From Sphingomonas sp. 32-62-10 (GTDB lineage: Bacteria > Pseudomonadota > Alphaproteobacteria > Sphingomonadales > Sphingomonadaceae), in the NCBI GenBank assembly GCA_002280555.1, contig NCEE01000006.1, positions 1 to 64,000 on the forward strand: DNA of 64,000 nucleotides. Direction: 5' to 3'. The first letter of the stretch is position 1, and the number at the start of each line of letters is the position of its first letter. Positions 35,550 to 44,337 of the stretch are shown piece after piece. Position numbers and translations under genes: made by a program. The notes below the pieces were generated by a model. It saw only the letters and a program-made list of their open reading frames with translations. It searched no databases and was not told the DNA's origin.

Positions 35550-35807
35550 TTACTTGGTTTCGTTCGACGTCATCGCATCGTTCGACGACATCATCGCGTC
35601 GTTGGACATCATCGCATCGTTCGACATCATCGCGCCGTCGGTTGCGGTCATGTTGTCGGTTGCCATCGCGTCGCCTTCGTTGGCGGTCATTTCGCTGACC
35701 ATGGCGTTGTCGGTGGTCGTTTCGGTCTTCGGCGAGCAAGCCGAAATCATCAGCGCCGCGCCGGCGATCATCGAACCGGCAACGACTTTGGAAATGAGTG
35801 CACGCAT
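35550..35807 (-). CDS. Small lipoprotein with a repeated Met/Asn/Asp tail
   Basis: 85 residues. Signal MRALISKVVAGSMIAGAALMISAC with lipobox ISAC, then a short tail made of repeats: MMSNDAMMSNDAMMSSNDAM follows EGDAMATDNMTATDGA. The repeated unit is about six residues (MMSNDA) and is visible in the DNA as imperfect 18-base repeats around 35570-35640. The mature chain is almost without aromatic residues and is likely disordered. Expression is probably high given a strong private terminator. The role is unknown; a periplasmic or outer-membrane anchored small lipoprotein. Confidence 0.8.
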   Translation of the reverse strand: MRALISKVVAGSMIAGAALMISACSPKTETTTDNAMVSEMTANEGDAMATDNMTATDGAMMSNDAMMSNDAMMSSNDAMTSNETK

Positions 35808-35895
35808 TTGAAGCTCCCTAAATTAGTGGATTTGGCTGGCGTTGCGCCGTTAATACCCAAACCGCAGTGGACATTAGTCTGATATGGTTCGACCC

Positions 35896-36552
35896 TCAAG
35901 CCTCGTTTTCCTGCGGTAAAGAAAGTCTTTTCAGGAAATGGGGAAATTCAAGCGCCAGCGCAGCGTCCAGTGCCGCGAAATCTGCGGTCACGCCAAGCTT
36001 TTTTATGCTCGTTACCCCGTAATCGGGCAAGCCGCACGGCACGATTCCGCCGAAATTCGCTAGGTCTGGCATTACGTTAACGGCAAAGCCATGCAACGTC
36101 ACCCAACGTTTCACCCGCACGCCGATCGCACCTATTTTGGCTTCAGCGGCACCATCCAATGTCCAGATGCCGACACGACCAGGTGCCGTAAAGGCGGCAA
36201 TGCCCAGTCGGCCCAGCGTCGCGACGACCCATTGTTCGATCGCATGGACAAAGCAGCGGACGTCGCGGCCGCGTTGGTTGAGATCGAGCATCACATAACC
36301 GATCCGCTGGCCGGGCCCGTGATAGGTATAGCGGCCGCCACGGCCCGTGGTGTGGACCGGAAAGCGCGCATCGATCAGTTCGGCAGGATCGGCGCTGGTA
36401 CCGGCGGTGTAGATTGGCGGATGCTCCAGCAGCCAGACGAGTTCGCGGGCGTCCCCGGCCGCAATGGCGGCGGCGCGGTCGGCCATTATCCCGGCAGCGA
36501 TTGCATAGTCGATAAGCCCGGGCTCGATCCGCCATTCCACATCGTCGATCAT
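35896..36552 (-). CDS. lipB: Octanoyltransferase
   Basis: 218 residues. Conserved LipB parts: HPPIYTAGTSA, RGGRYTYHGPGQ, KIGAIGVRVKRWVTLHGFAVN with the catalytic Lys, and NFGGIVPCGL with the catalytic Cys. It moves octanoyl from acyl carrier protein to lipoyl-dependent enzymes. The ORF runs from ATG (MIDDVEWRI) to TGA and is complete. Confidence 0.95.
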   Translation of the reverse strand: MIDDVEWRIEPGLIDYAIAAGIMADRAAAIAAGDARELVWLLEHPPIYTAGTSADPAELIDARFPVHTTGRGGRYTYHGPGQRIGYVMLDLNQRGRDVRCFVHAIEQWVVATLGRLGIAAFTAPGRVGIWTLDGAAEAKIGAIGVRVKRWVTLHGFAVNVMPDLANFGGIVPCGLPDYGVTSIKKLGVTADFAALDAALALEFPHFLKRLSLPQENEA

Positions 36553-36730
36553 GCTCGCTTCCTGCGGCAGGCGGGCAGGCGGCGCAAGATCGGCAGTTCG
36601 ATGATGATGATAAGAACGTGTCGAGCAATCATTGGCAAGGGACCGAGCAATCGGTTACGATAAGGTGATATCGAGCCAAGGCGAAGGGGTAACAGCCAAA
36701 CGCCTTGCCTGACACCGGGAGTATGCTGCC

Positions 36731-37582
36731 TTGAATTCAGTCAACATGGGAACGGTTTGGGATCGGGCGACCGAATTCCTGGGGGACAATATTGGTGCGG
36801 TGACGCCGATTGCGCTTGCCACGATCTTCGTCCCTGCCTCCATCAACGATGCGATTGCCCCGCTCGCCGCTGCTAATCCCGGCATGCAAACAGCGATCAG
36901 CGCGGCTGGGTTGGTGTTTGCGATCGTGTCGATCTTTGGCCAACTCGCCATCATGGCGCTTGCACTCGATGCCGGTCGAACGGCGGGCGGAGCCGTTGGC
37001 GCCGCAGCGTCGAAGCTCTTCGCGGCGGTACTGATCACCATCTTGCTGCTGCTTGTGTTGCTGCTGCTGCTGATCCCGCTGGGTGTCATCATGGTCAGTG
37101 GCGGTCTCGATATGTCGGGGTTTGCCACAAATGATCAGGCAGCGATCAGCGCGGCAATATCGCAGCTTCCTGCGGGCATCGTCTGGTCGATGCTGGGCTA
37201 TATGCTCGTTTGGGTGGTGTTATCGATCTGGATCAGTGCGCGGCTGACGCTGGCCTATCCGGCGCTGCTGGATCCAAGCCTGGGGATGGGCGCGGTCAAT
37301 GGATCATGGATGCTCACCCGAGGGCTGGCGCTCAAGATCGTTGGGGTGTTGCTGCTTTATGTGATCGTCAGTGGCGTCGCGGCGCTGGCGGCAAAGGCAG
37401 CGTTTGGCGGGGTACTCGGGGTGATCGCAGGCGGCGCTGAGCCGGGAAGCGTTGCCAGCGTCCTCACCTCGGTTGCGGTTGGCGCGGTAGGCACGGCATT
37501 TGCTGTGCTGCAGTCGGCATTTGTTGCCAAGCTGTACCTTGCCGCACGCAACCGCGCGCAGGAAGCCTCCGGCCACTCATGA
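36731..37582 (+). CDS. Multi-spanning membrane protein, paralogue A of a pair
   Basis: 283 residues from a TTG with GGGAG nine bases upstream; an ATG five codons in is the alternative. Several hydrophobic helices, one very Leu-rich (ITILLLLVLLLLLIPLG). The pattern ISARLTLAYPALLDPSLGMGAVNGSWMLTRG looks like the membrane segment attached to glycerophosphodiester phosphodiesterases and the YciC-like group. Its stop overlaps the next gene (ATGA), and the two share this pattern, indicating a duplicated pair. The function is unknown, perhaps membrane-lipid homeostasis. Confidence 0.72.
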   Translation: MNSVNMGTVWDRATEFLGDNIGAVTPIALATIFVPASINDAIAPLAAANPGMQTAISAAGLVFAIVSIFGQLAIMALALDAGRTAGGAVGAAASKLFAAVLITILLLLVLLLLLIPLGVIMVSGGLDMSGFATNDQAAISAAISQLPAGIVWSMLGYMLVWVVLSIWISARLTLAYPALLDPSLGMGAVNGSWMLTRGLALKIVGVLLLYVIVSGVAALAAKAAFGGVLGVIAGGAEPGSVASVLTSVAVGAVGTAFAVLQSAFVAKLYLAARNRAQEASGHS

Positions 37583-38328
37583 CCATTAACCTGCCAGGCA
37601 TCTTTACCGATGCCTGGAGCATGTTCCGCCGGCACCAGGAGGTGCTGATGACGGTGGCGGGGATGTTTATCTTCCTGCCGACGCTTGCGTTGCTGTTGCT
37701 CGTGCCGGTCGCGCCGCCCTGGCCCGATTCCGGGGCGACCGAGCCCGAGATACAGGCCGGGGCGACCAAGCTGGCGGCGTGGATCGTCGATAACACCTCG
37801 ATGTTCGCGGCTGCTGCTGTCGCTTCGCTTTATGGCGCGTTGGCGATCAGCGTTTTCTTGCTCGATCCGGGCTGCGCCGATCTGCGGGCGGCAATGGCGC
37901 GCGCGCTGAAGTTGTTGCCGCGCTACATATTGGCAGCGCTGTTGATCCTCGTTCCTGCATCGCTTGGGCTGTTCGTTCTCATTTTGCCGGGTATCTACAT
38001 TCTGGGACGCACTATGCTGATCGGGCCGACATTGATCGTCGAGCGACCGATTGCCGCGACCGCAGCGATCATGCGCAGCATCGCTTTGACACGGGGCAAC
38101 GGGCTTGTGCTGGCCGGGCTGACCGGGATCGGGCTGGTTGCGGGACAGATTTTGCCGGCACCTTTCCAGCGCATCGAAGAAGCGTTGCGCATTGCTGAGG
38201 CAGCCAATCCCGTGATGATCGCGATTGTGGATTCGGCAGCCGCTGCTTGTGCCGCTGCGGTTACGCTGGCGACGATCCTGGTGCGAATTGCCGTCTACCG
38301 TCAGCTTGCATCAAGAAGCGGGACGTGA
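37579..38328 (+). CDS. Multi-spanning membrane protein, paralogue B of a pair
   Basis: 249 residues, translated in the ATGA of paralogue A. N-terminal amphipathic segment INLPGIFTDAWSMFRRHQEVL is followed by about six membrane helices and LPGIYILGRTMLIGPTLIVERPIAATAAIMRSIALTRGNGL, the equivalent of the paralogue's LTLAYPALLDPSLGMG segment. The 3' end overlaps the convergent GNAT gene by 28 bases. Function not recognised. Confidence 0.7.
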   Translation: MTINLPGIFTDAWSMFRRHQEVLMTVAGMFIFLPTLALLLLVPVAPPWPDSGATEPEIQAGATKLAAWIVDNTSMFAAAAVASLYGALAISVFLLDPGCADLRAAMARALKLLPRYILAALLILVPASLGLFVLILPGIYILGRTMLIGPTLIVERPIAATAAIMRSIALTRGNGLVLAGLTGIGLVAGQILPAPFQRIEEALRIAEAANPVMIAIVDSAAAACAAAVTLATILVRIAVYRQLASRSGT

Positions 38329-38891
38329 GGGGCAGCGGATCGATCGATCAAGCCTAACAGGCGGGGATCGGGAAAAGTTTCGATCCGGCGGGCAACGGCG
38401 ACAAAGCCGCACGCGCGGTAGAAGTTGAGTGCCGATGGATGATCGAGCGTACAGGTGTGTAGCCACACCTGATCGATGCCGAGTTGCCAAGCGCGCACGA
38501 GCGTTTGCGCCATCAACCATCGGCCAAGCTTTTGCCCGGTCAGTTCGGGCACCAGCGCGAAATACGCGATCTCGCAGGCACGCTCAGTCCGAAAATCGAG
38601 CTCGACCATGCCGACCTCGATGCCGGCGCGATCGACCACCGCAAACACTTCCACCGCCGGATCGGTGATGATCGCGGATAGCGCGGCTTCGTCGATCACC
38701 AGCCGCGAATACCACAGCCATGGCTCGCCCACCCGCCGAAACAGCGTGCGATAGCGGTCCGGATCGGGACTGGCCCAGCGCACCAGTCGGAACGGCGCAC
38801 TGGGCAGCGGGGCGGGGCGCGGTCGCGCCGTCATCTCCAGGCGGGTGACGACACCGGCGCACTCACCGATTGGAACCGAGAGCGCCACCAT
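38301..38891 (-). CDS. GNAT acetyltransferase
   Basis: 196 residues. The core GVEVGMVELDFR-type strand, here IEVGMVELDFRTERACEIAYFALVPELTGQKLGRWLMAQTLVRAW, shows the acetyl-CoA loop Q/R-x-x-G-x-G/A equivalent (GQKLGRW), and HPSALNFYRACGFV the C-terminal part. It is immediately downstream of hemF on the same strand. Another start is possible 19 codons further in, without a good ribosome site. Acceptor unknown. Confidence 0.85.
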   Translation of the reverse strand: MVALSVPIGECAGVVTRLEMTARPRPAPLPSAPFRLVRWASPDPDRYRTLFRRVGEPWLWYSRLVIDEAALSAIITDPAVEVFAVVDRAGIEVGMVELDFRTERACEIAYFALVPELTGQKLGRWLMAQTLVRAWQLGIDQVWLHTCTLDHPSALNFYRACGFVAVARRIETFPDPRLLGLIDRSAAPHVPLLDAS

Positions 38892-38906
38892 CGACGCGCG
38901 CCTTGC

Positions 38907-39749
38907 TTAGGCCCAGGTCGCAAGCGGCGGCAGGCTCATTAGAATCGCGTCGATATTGCCGCCGGTTTTCAGCCCGAACAATGTACCGCGATCATAGACG
39001 AGATTGAACTCGGCATAACGCCCGCGCCAGGTGAGCATCTGGGCAATATCGGCGTCGGTGAAGGGCGAGTGCATCCGCCGCCGCACGATGCGAGGGTAGC
39101 TATCGAGGAAAGCGCGGCCGATATCCTTGATGAATTCGAAGTTTGCATCGAAATCACCCTCGATATGATCGGCGAAAATGCCGCCGACGCCGCGGTGAAC
39201 CTGCCGGTGCGGGATGTAGAAATAGTCATCCGCCCATTTCTTGAAGCGATCATAATAATCGGCGCCGTGCGGGTCGCAATGCGCCTTCAGCGTCTCGTGG
39301 AAATCGGCGGTATCCTCGTCATACGGGATGGGCGGGTTCAAATCGGCACCACCGCCGAACCAACGCTTGGTGGTGACAAGAAAACGGGTGTTCATGTGCA
39401 CAGCGGGCACATGCGGATTGGCCATATGCGCCACCAGGCTGATGCCGGTCGCGAAGAACCCCGGATCCTCCGCGGCGCCGTGGATCGACTTCGCGAATTC
39501 CCCCTCGAACGTGCCGCCCACGGTAGATACGTTGACGCCGACCTTCTCGAAAACCCTGCCCTTCATCACGCCGCGCACGCCGCCGCCGCCGGGCTCGCCG
39601 GACGGGTCGGTCCGATCCCAGCTGACATAATCGAAATCGGCGTCCGATCCCGCTTCGCGCTCGATCGCCACGAACTCGGCGCAAATTTGATCGCGCAGCG
39701 ATTCGAACCAGGTGCGCGCGCGGGTCTGTTCGTCGTCGAGTGGCTTCAT
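38907..39749 (-). CDS. hemF: Oxygen-dependent coproporphyrinogen III oxidase
   Basis: 280 residues, usual length. Conserved motifs: GGGGVRGVMKGRVFEKVGVNVSTV, MNTRFLVTTKRWFGGGADLNPPIP, IPHRQVHRGVGGIFADHI and the C-terminal RGRYAEFNLVYDRGTLFGLKTGGN. It performs the two oxidative decarboxylations to protoporphyrinogen IX in heme synthesis. trmL lies upstream on the same strand 42 bases away. Confidence 0.97.
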   Translation of the reverse strand: MKPLDDEQTRARTWFESLRDQICAEFVAIEREAGSDADFDYVSWDRTDPSGEPGGGGVRGVMKGRVFEKVGVNVSTVGGTFEGEFAKSIHGAAEDPGFFATGISLVAHMANPHVPAVHMNTRFLVTTKRWFGGGADLNPPIPYDEDTADFHETLKAHCDPHGADYYDRFKKWADDYFYIPHRQVHRGVGGIFADHIEGDFDANFEFIKDIGRAFLDSYPRIVRRRMHSPFTDADIAQMLTWRGRYAEFNLVYDRGTLFGLKTGGNIDAILMSLPPLATWA

Positions 39750-39791
39750 TCGGGCAGTCCCCCTATTGCTGAACTGTTCATTGCTGGCCTG

Positions 39792-40289
39792 TTATGCCGG
39801 CCATTGATCCGTTTGCCGCAGCGCCTCGGAAAGCGCGATGGCTGCAGCGAGCGCGACATTCAACGATCGACGCCCGGGCACAAGCGGAATTGTGATGCGA
39901 AGGTCGACGGCGGCATGAACATGCTCGGGAACCCCGCTCGATTCCGATCCGCACAGCAGCGTATCGCCGGGCAGGAACTGCGCCTGGTCGAGCCGCGTCG
40001 CTGCCTTCGTCGTCAGCAGCACGATACGCCCGGGCACCTGCGCCTTGAAACTGGCCCAGTCCGCGTGGCGCGCCATCGTTACATGCCGCAGATAATCCAT
40101 GCCTGATCGTGCCAGCGCGCGGTCCGAAAACGGAAATCCCATCGGTTCGATCAGGTCGACAGGCACATCAAGACACGCCGCCAGCCGCAGGACCGTGCCG
40201 ACATTTCCAGCAATTTCGGGTTCATACAGCGCCAGCCGTAACGATGGGGGGTGGCACGGGTGTGGGGCAGGAGCATCGGGCACCGTCAT
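39792..40289 (-). CDS. trmL: tRNA (cytidine(34)-2'-O)-methyltransferase, SPOUT class
   Basis: 165 residues. SPOUT motifs: LYEPEIAGNVGTVLRLAACLDV at the start, FGSESSGVPE-like CGSESSGVPE, and IPLVPGRRSLNVALAAAIALSEALRQ, the knotted AdoMet site. It methylates the wobble ribose of tRNA-Leu. The ORF begins a few residues ahead of the fold (MTVPDAPAPHPC), a normal extension. Confidence 0.93.
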   Translation of the reverse strand: MTVPDAPAPHPCHPPSLRLALYEPEIAGNVGTVLRLAACLDVPVDLIEPMGFPFSDRALARSGMDYLRHVTMARHADWASFKAQVPGRIVLLTTKAATRLDQAQFLPGDTLLCGSESSGVPEHVHAAVDLRITIPLVPGRRSLNVALAAAIALSEALRQTDQWPA

Positions 40290-40458
40290 ACATCCGCCTT
40301 AGGCCTTATAGCCGTATCCCCTCAAGTTGGATAAAATGCTGTTGGCATTAGCCAAGCCTATAGCTATCAGGCCGCGATTCGACGGTACATTGTATCGTTT
40401 GAGGAACGGCAGCAGAATAGCCGTCTGGGCATAGATTTCGAACCGCAAGGGCAAACGA

Positions 40459-41037
40459 ATGGCAACGGTGAGCGACGCGATTCCTGCAGGTGAAGCGCCA
40501 GGTTCAGCGCATGACGGCGAACCGCGCCGTCGCGACTTTTTGAGCATTGCCGCACTTTCGTTCGGCGGCGTAGGCGTGGTGGCGACATTGGTGCCACTGA
40601 TCAACCAGATGAACCCGTCGGCTGACGTGCTGGCCCAGTCATCGACTGATATCGATCTGTCACAGATTCTGCCAGGCCAGGCCATAAAGGCATCATTTCG
40701 CAAGCAGCCGCTGTTCGTTCGCAACCTGACCCCGGCGGAAGTCGCCGCGGCAGATGCAGTGCCCGTTGCGAGCCTGCGCGATCCCGAAACGCTGGCGCAG
40801 CGCACGAAGGAAGGCCACAAGAACTGGCTCATCACGCTCGGCGTGTGCACCCATCTCGGCTGCGTGCCGCTGGGTGCCGGCGAGGGCGAAGTGAAGGGTG
40901 AGTATGGCGGCTATTTCTGCCCGTGCCACGGATCGTCCTACGATACGGCGGCGCGCATCCGCAAAGGCCCGGCACCGAAAAATCTGGCGGTGCCGGAGTA
41001 CAAGTTTACGTCAGATACCACTGTAACGGTCGGTTGA
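40459..41037 (+). CDS. petA: Ubiquinol-cytochrome c reductase Rieske iron-sulfur subunit
   Basis: 192 residues. Tat signal RRRDFLSIA with twin arginines at 23-25 precedes a single membrane helix. [2Fe-2S] ligands sit in CTHLGC (130-135) and CPCHGS (154-159). First gene of the bc1 operon petA-petB-petC. Electron transfer is from ubiquinol to cytochrome c1 in the periplasmic/inner membrane complex. Confidence 0.97.
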   Translation: MATVSDAIPAGEAPGSAHDGEPRRRDFLSIAALSFGGVGVVATLVPLINQMNPSADVLAQSSTDIDLSQILPGQAIKASFRKQPLFVRNLTPAEVAAADAVPVASLRDPETLAQRTKEGHKNWLITLGVCTHLGCVPLGAGEGEVKGEYGGYFCPCHGSSYDTAARIRKGPAPKNLAVPEYKFTSDTTVTVG

Positions 41038-41047
41038 GGTCAGCATT

Positions 41048-42343
41048 ATGAGCTTCCCCTGGGCAAAGCATTACGAGCCGAAGTCGGATTTCACCAAGTG
41101 GATCGACAGTCGGTTGCCGCTCCCCCGTTTCGTGTATGATGCGGTTGGCGCTGGCTATCCAGTGCCGCGCAATCTCAACTATTTCTGGAACTTCGGCGTT
41201 CTCGCCGGCGTCGCGCTGGTGCTCCAGATCGTTACGGGCATCGTCCTGGCAATGCATTACGCTGCCAATGGCGCGATTGCGTTCGATTCAGTTGAACATA
41301 TTATGCGTGACGTGAATTCCGGCTGGATGCTTCGGTACGCCCACGCCAATGGCGCATCGATGTTCCTCGCTGTCGTCTATATCCACATCGGTCGCGGCCT
41401 TTATTACGGCTCGTACAAAGCACCGCGTGAGATGATCTGGTTGCTTGGCGTGGTCATCTTCCTGCTCATGATGGCGACCGCTTTCATGGGCTATGTGCTG
41501 CCTTGGGGCCAGATGAGCTTCTGGGGTGCACAGGTGATCACCGGCTTCTTCTCGGCCATTCCAGTAGTTGGTGAATCGATCCGCATCTGGCTGCTCGGAG
41601 GATTTACCCCCGATAATGCCACGCTCAACCGGTTCTTCTCGCTGCACTATCTGCTGCCGTTTGTGACGCTCGGCGTTATCATCCTGCACGTTTGGGCACT
41701 GCACATTCCAGGCTCGAACAACCCGACCGGCGTCGATGTGAAGGGCGAGCAGGATACGGTGCCGTTCCATCCCTATTACACGGCGAAGGACGGCTTCGGG
41801 CTGGGCGTGTTCCTCACGATCTTCGCCGCATTGATTTTTTTCATGCCAAACGCGCTTGGTCACCCGGATAACTACGTTCCGGCCAACCCGCTTTCGACGC
41901 CGGCGCACATCGTGCCTGAATGGTATTTCCTGCCCTTCTATGCGATCCTGAAGGCGTTCACCGTCGATCTGATCCTGCCTGCCAAGCTGTGGGGCGTGCT
42001 CGCGATGTTCGGCTCGATCCTGCTGCTGTTCTTCCTCCCATGGTTGGACTCGTCGCCAGTGCGCTCGGCCAATTATCGCCCGACCTATCGCTTTTTCCTG
42101 TTGCTCCTGCTGATCGACGTGCTCGTCCTCGGCTATATCGGTGGCGCAGAGGCGACCGGCGTGAACATCGTGATCGGTCAGGTCGCGGCGGTCTATTACT
42201 TCGCGCACTTCCTGATCATCCTGCCGATCATTTCGGCAACAGAGCGTCCGCGTCCACTGCCGAATTCGATCACTGAATCGGTGCTGGGCAAGAGCGCCAA
42301 GTCGTCAGGCGGCAGCTTCGGCGCCGCGGTTCCGGCCGAATAA
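41048..42343 (+). CDS. petB: Cytochrome b of the bc1 complex
   Basis: 431 residues. Eight or more membrane helices with the heme-ligand His residues in the HANGASMFLAVVYIHIGRGLYYGSYK and HYLLPFVTLGVIILHVWALHIPG regions, and the ubiquinol-site PEW in PAHIVPEWYFLPFY. Ten bases follow petA's stop, so it is one operon. Confidence 0.97.
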   Translation: MSFPWAKHYEPKSDFTKWIDSRLPLPRFVYDAVGAGYPVPRNLNYFWNFGVLAGVALVLQIVTGIVLAMHYAANGAIAFDSVEHIMRDVNSGWMLRYAHANGASMFLAVVYIHIGRGLYYGSYKAPREMIWLLGVVIFLLMMATAFMGYVLPWGQMSFWGAQVITGFFSAIPVVGESIRIWLLGGFTPDNATLNRFFSLHYLLPFVTLGVIILHVWALHIPGSNNPTGVDVKGEQDTVPFHPYYTAKDGFGLGVFLTIFAALIFFMPNALGHPDNYVPANPLSTPAHIVPEWYFLPFYAILKAFTVDLILPAKLWGVLAMFGSILLLFFLPWLDSSPVRSANYRPTYRFFLLLLLIDVLVLGYIGGAEATGVNIVIGQVAAVYYFAHFLIILPIISATERPRPLPNSITESVLGKSAKSSGGSFGAAVPAE

Positions 42344-42358
42344 AGGGCATCCAAACCA

Positions 42359-43174
42359 ATGGTTCGCATCATCTCCTTCATCGTTGGCCTGGGCTTTGTC
42401 GGCGTTTTGCTGCTGGGGCTGTTCGGCAGCGTCAACAGCCTGGTTACGGATCCGGCCAAGCCAACCGTGACCGAAGAATTCTATCGGCCGCACAAGGAAG
42501 TTGCTTTCGCCAGCGATGGTCCGATGGGCAAGTTTGATCGCGCCCAGCTCCAGCGTGGCCTGCAGGTCTACAAGGAAGTCTGCTCGGCTTGCCACTCACT
42601 CGGCCGGGTCGCTTTCCGGGATCTGATGAAGTTGGGCTACAGCGAAGCGCAGGTGAAGAAATTCGCCGCGGACTGGAGCACGAAGCAGCAGGTGCAGGAT
42701 CCCAAAACGGGTGATCGCAGCGAGCGCGACAATGTGCCCGCCGATAAGTTTCCAACGGTTTATTATCCTGGCCAGGGCGTGCCGCCTGATCTCTCACTGA
42801 TCACCAAGGCACGACATGGCGGCGCGGCGTATATCTACTCGCTGCTGACGGGGTATAGCGAGCAGCCCGAGGCGCTGCTGAAGCATTTCCCCGATGCGAA
42901 GACGCCGGATGGTCTTTACTACAACCCGTATTTCCCGAACCTCAACATCGCCATGCCGGCGCCGCTGGCTGACGGCGCGGTGACCTACACCGATGGTACC
43001 AAGAATTCGCTCGATCAGATGTCGAAGGACGTGTCGGCATTTCTCGTCTGGGCCGCCGAGCCAGAGCTCGAGCAGCGCCATTCGACCGGTCTTGCGGTTC
43101 TCGGCTTCCTCCTGATCGGTACGATCCTCGCTTATGGCTCATATCGTACTGTCTGGCGGAATGTGAAGCATTGA
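42359..43174 (+). CDS. petC: Cytochrome c1 of the bc1 complex
   Basis: 271 residues. N-terminal helix MVRIISFIVGLGFVGVLLLG may act as an uncleaved or cleaved signal. The heme site CSACH is at 75-79, with Met ligand region in IAMPAPL. A C-terminal membrane anchor (GLAVLGFLLIGTILAYGSYRTVWR) holds it in the inner membrane. The apt gene starts in its stop region. Confidence 0.96.
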   Translation: MVRIISFIVGLGFVGVLLLGLFGSVNSLVTDPAKPTVTEEFYRPHKEVAFASDGPMGKFDRAQLQRGLQVYKEVCSACHSLGRVAFRDLMKLGYSEAQVKKFAADWSTKQQVQDPKTGDRSERDNVPADKFPTVYYPGQGVPPDLSLITKARHGGAAYIYSLLTGYSEQPEALLKHFPDAKTPDGLYYNPYFPNLNIAMPAPLADGAVTYTDGTKNSLDQMSKDVSAFLVWAAEPELEQRHSTGLAVLGFLLIGTILAYGSYRTVWRNVKH

Positions 43175-43719
43175 GCATCGTGGCTGCCGCCAATGACGAC
43201 TTGGCGGCGCTGATCCGCACGATCCCCGACTTTCCGAAGCCGGGGATCATGTTTCGTGACATCACGACCCTGTTGCTCGACCCCAAGGGGCTGGCAATGA
43301 CCGTGGAACGGATGGTCGCAGCCACGGACGGCCCGGTTGATCTGGTGGCCGGCATCGAAGCACGCGGGTTCCTGTTCGCCGCTGCAATGGCGGTACCGCT
43401 CAACGCGGGCGTGCTGTTGATCCGCAAGGATGGCAAACTACCGGGCGCCACGATCGCCGAGGATTATGCGCTTGAGTATGGTACTGACCGGATTGCGATG
43501 CATGAAGACGCGCTCGTCCCCGGTCAGCGCGTGTTGCTCGTCGATGATCTCATCGCCACCGGTGGCACCGCCCGCGCGGCGATCCGCTTGCTCAAAAAGG
43601 CCGGCGCAACGGTGACCCAGGCGCAGTTTGTGGTTGATCTGCCCGATCTCGGTGGCGCCGATGCCTTGCGCGGCGACGGCATCGACGTCCACGCCTTGGT
43701 GGCATTCGGCGGCCACTGA
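43171..43719 (+). CDS. apt: Adenine phosphoribosyltransferase
   Basis: 182 residues from a TTG overlapping petC's TGA; a GTG at 43180 is an alternative. Conserved IRTIPDFPKPGIMFRDITTLLLDP and VAGIEARGFLFAAAMA, and the PRPP loop VLLVDDLIATGGTARA. It salvages adenine to AMP. Coupled to petC, so purine salvage is in the respiratory operon, an arrangement seen in several alphaproteobacteria. Confidence 0.94.
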   Translation: MSIVAAANDDLAALIRTIPDFPKPGIMFRDITTLLLDPKGLAMTVERMVAATDGPVDLVAGIEARGFLFAAAMAVPLNAGVLLIRKDGKLPGATIAEDYALEYGTDRIAMHEDALVPGQRVLLVDDLIATGGTARAAIRLLKKAGATVTQAQFVVDLPDLGGADALRGDGIDVHALVAFGGH

Positions 43720-43727
43720 TCTTTTCG

Positions 43728-43808
43728 ACCCGCTCGTGTCGAGCGAAGTCGAGACACCCTGCGCAGCGCTTGTGGTACGTCCCTCGACTTGGCTCGGGAC
43801 AAGCGGGT
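43728..43808. repeat. Inverted repeat of the GAGCGAAGTCGA family
   Basis: Arms ACCCGCTCGTGT.. and ..GGACAAGCGGGT are inverted, with GAGCGAAGTCGAGAC on the left and GTCCCTCGACTTGGCTC on the right. The same core recurs at 51747-51810 and 63770-63838. Confidence 0.75.
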
Positions 43809-43849
43809 TAGGGTAAAGTCATCAGATTGCATATGACGACATCAACCCT

Positions 43850-44299
43850 TCAGTCGCTCGGTCGGGTCCTGATCAGCCCGATCGCGATCGTCGTCATCAC
43901 GGCCTCGTCGTGCTGGTTCAGCACAGTTATCTTGCTGCGATAACTCCCCATTTCCGGGCGGCTGTTGGACGCGCGTTTGTCCAAGATTTCGGTTTCGATC
44001 CGGAGCGCATCTCCCGGATAGACGGGCTTTAACCAGCGCAGTTCATCCTGTCCTGGCGACCCAAGTCCGGCCTGCTCGGTGGTCTTCATATTCTCGACCA
44101 GCATCGCCATCATCATCGCGCAGGTGTGCCAGCCACTCGCCGAAAGCCGCCCGAAATGCGTCTGCGCTGCCGCTTCGTCGGAGAGATGAAAGGCTTGCGG
44201 ATCATATTTGCGGGCGAAATCGATCACCTCGTCGCGGGTGACGGCATAATGGCCAAAGGCGGCTTTGGTGCCGGGTTGGATATCTTCGAAATAGATCAT
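43850..44299 (-). CDS. MaoC-family dehydratase
   Basis: 149 residues. Single hotdog domain with the hydratase motif FARKYDPQAFHLSDEAAAQ and the catalytic pair region around ASGWHTCAMMMAML. KPVYPGDALRIETEI is the family pattern. Probably hydrates an enoyl-CoA in the cytoplasm. Upstream neighbour on the same strand is a phosphodiesterase-like lipoprotein 38 bases away; no clear link. Confidence 0.9.
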   Translation of the reverse strand: MIYFEDIQPGTKAAFGHYAVTRDEVIDFARKYDPQAFHLSDEAAAQTHFGRLSASGWHTCAMMMAMLVENMKTTEQAGLGSPGQDELRWLKPVYPGDALRIETEILDKRASNSRPEMGSYRSKITVLNQHDEAVMTTIAIGLIRTRPSD

Positions 44300-44337
44300 G
44301 CCCGCAGTTTCCAGCGCAGCTGCGCGATTGGCAAGCG

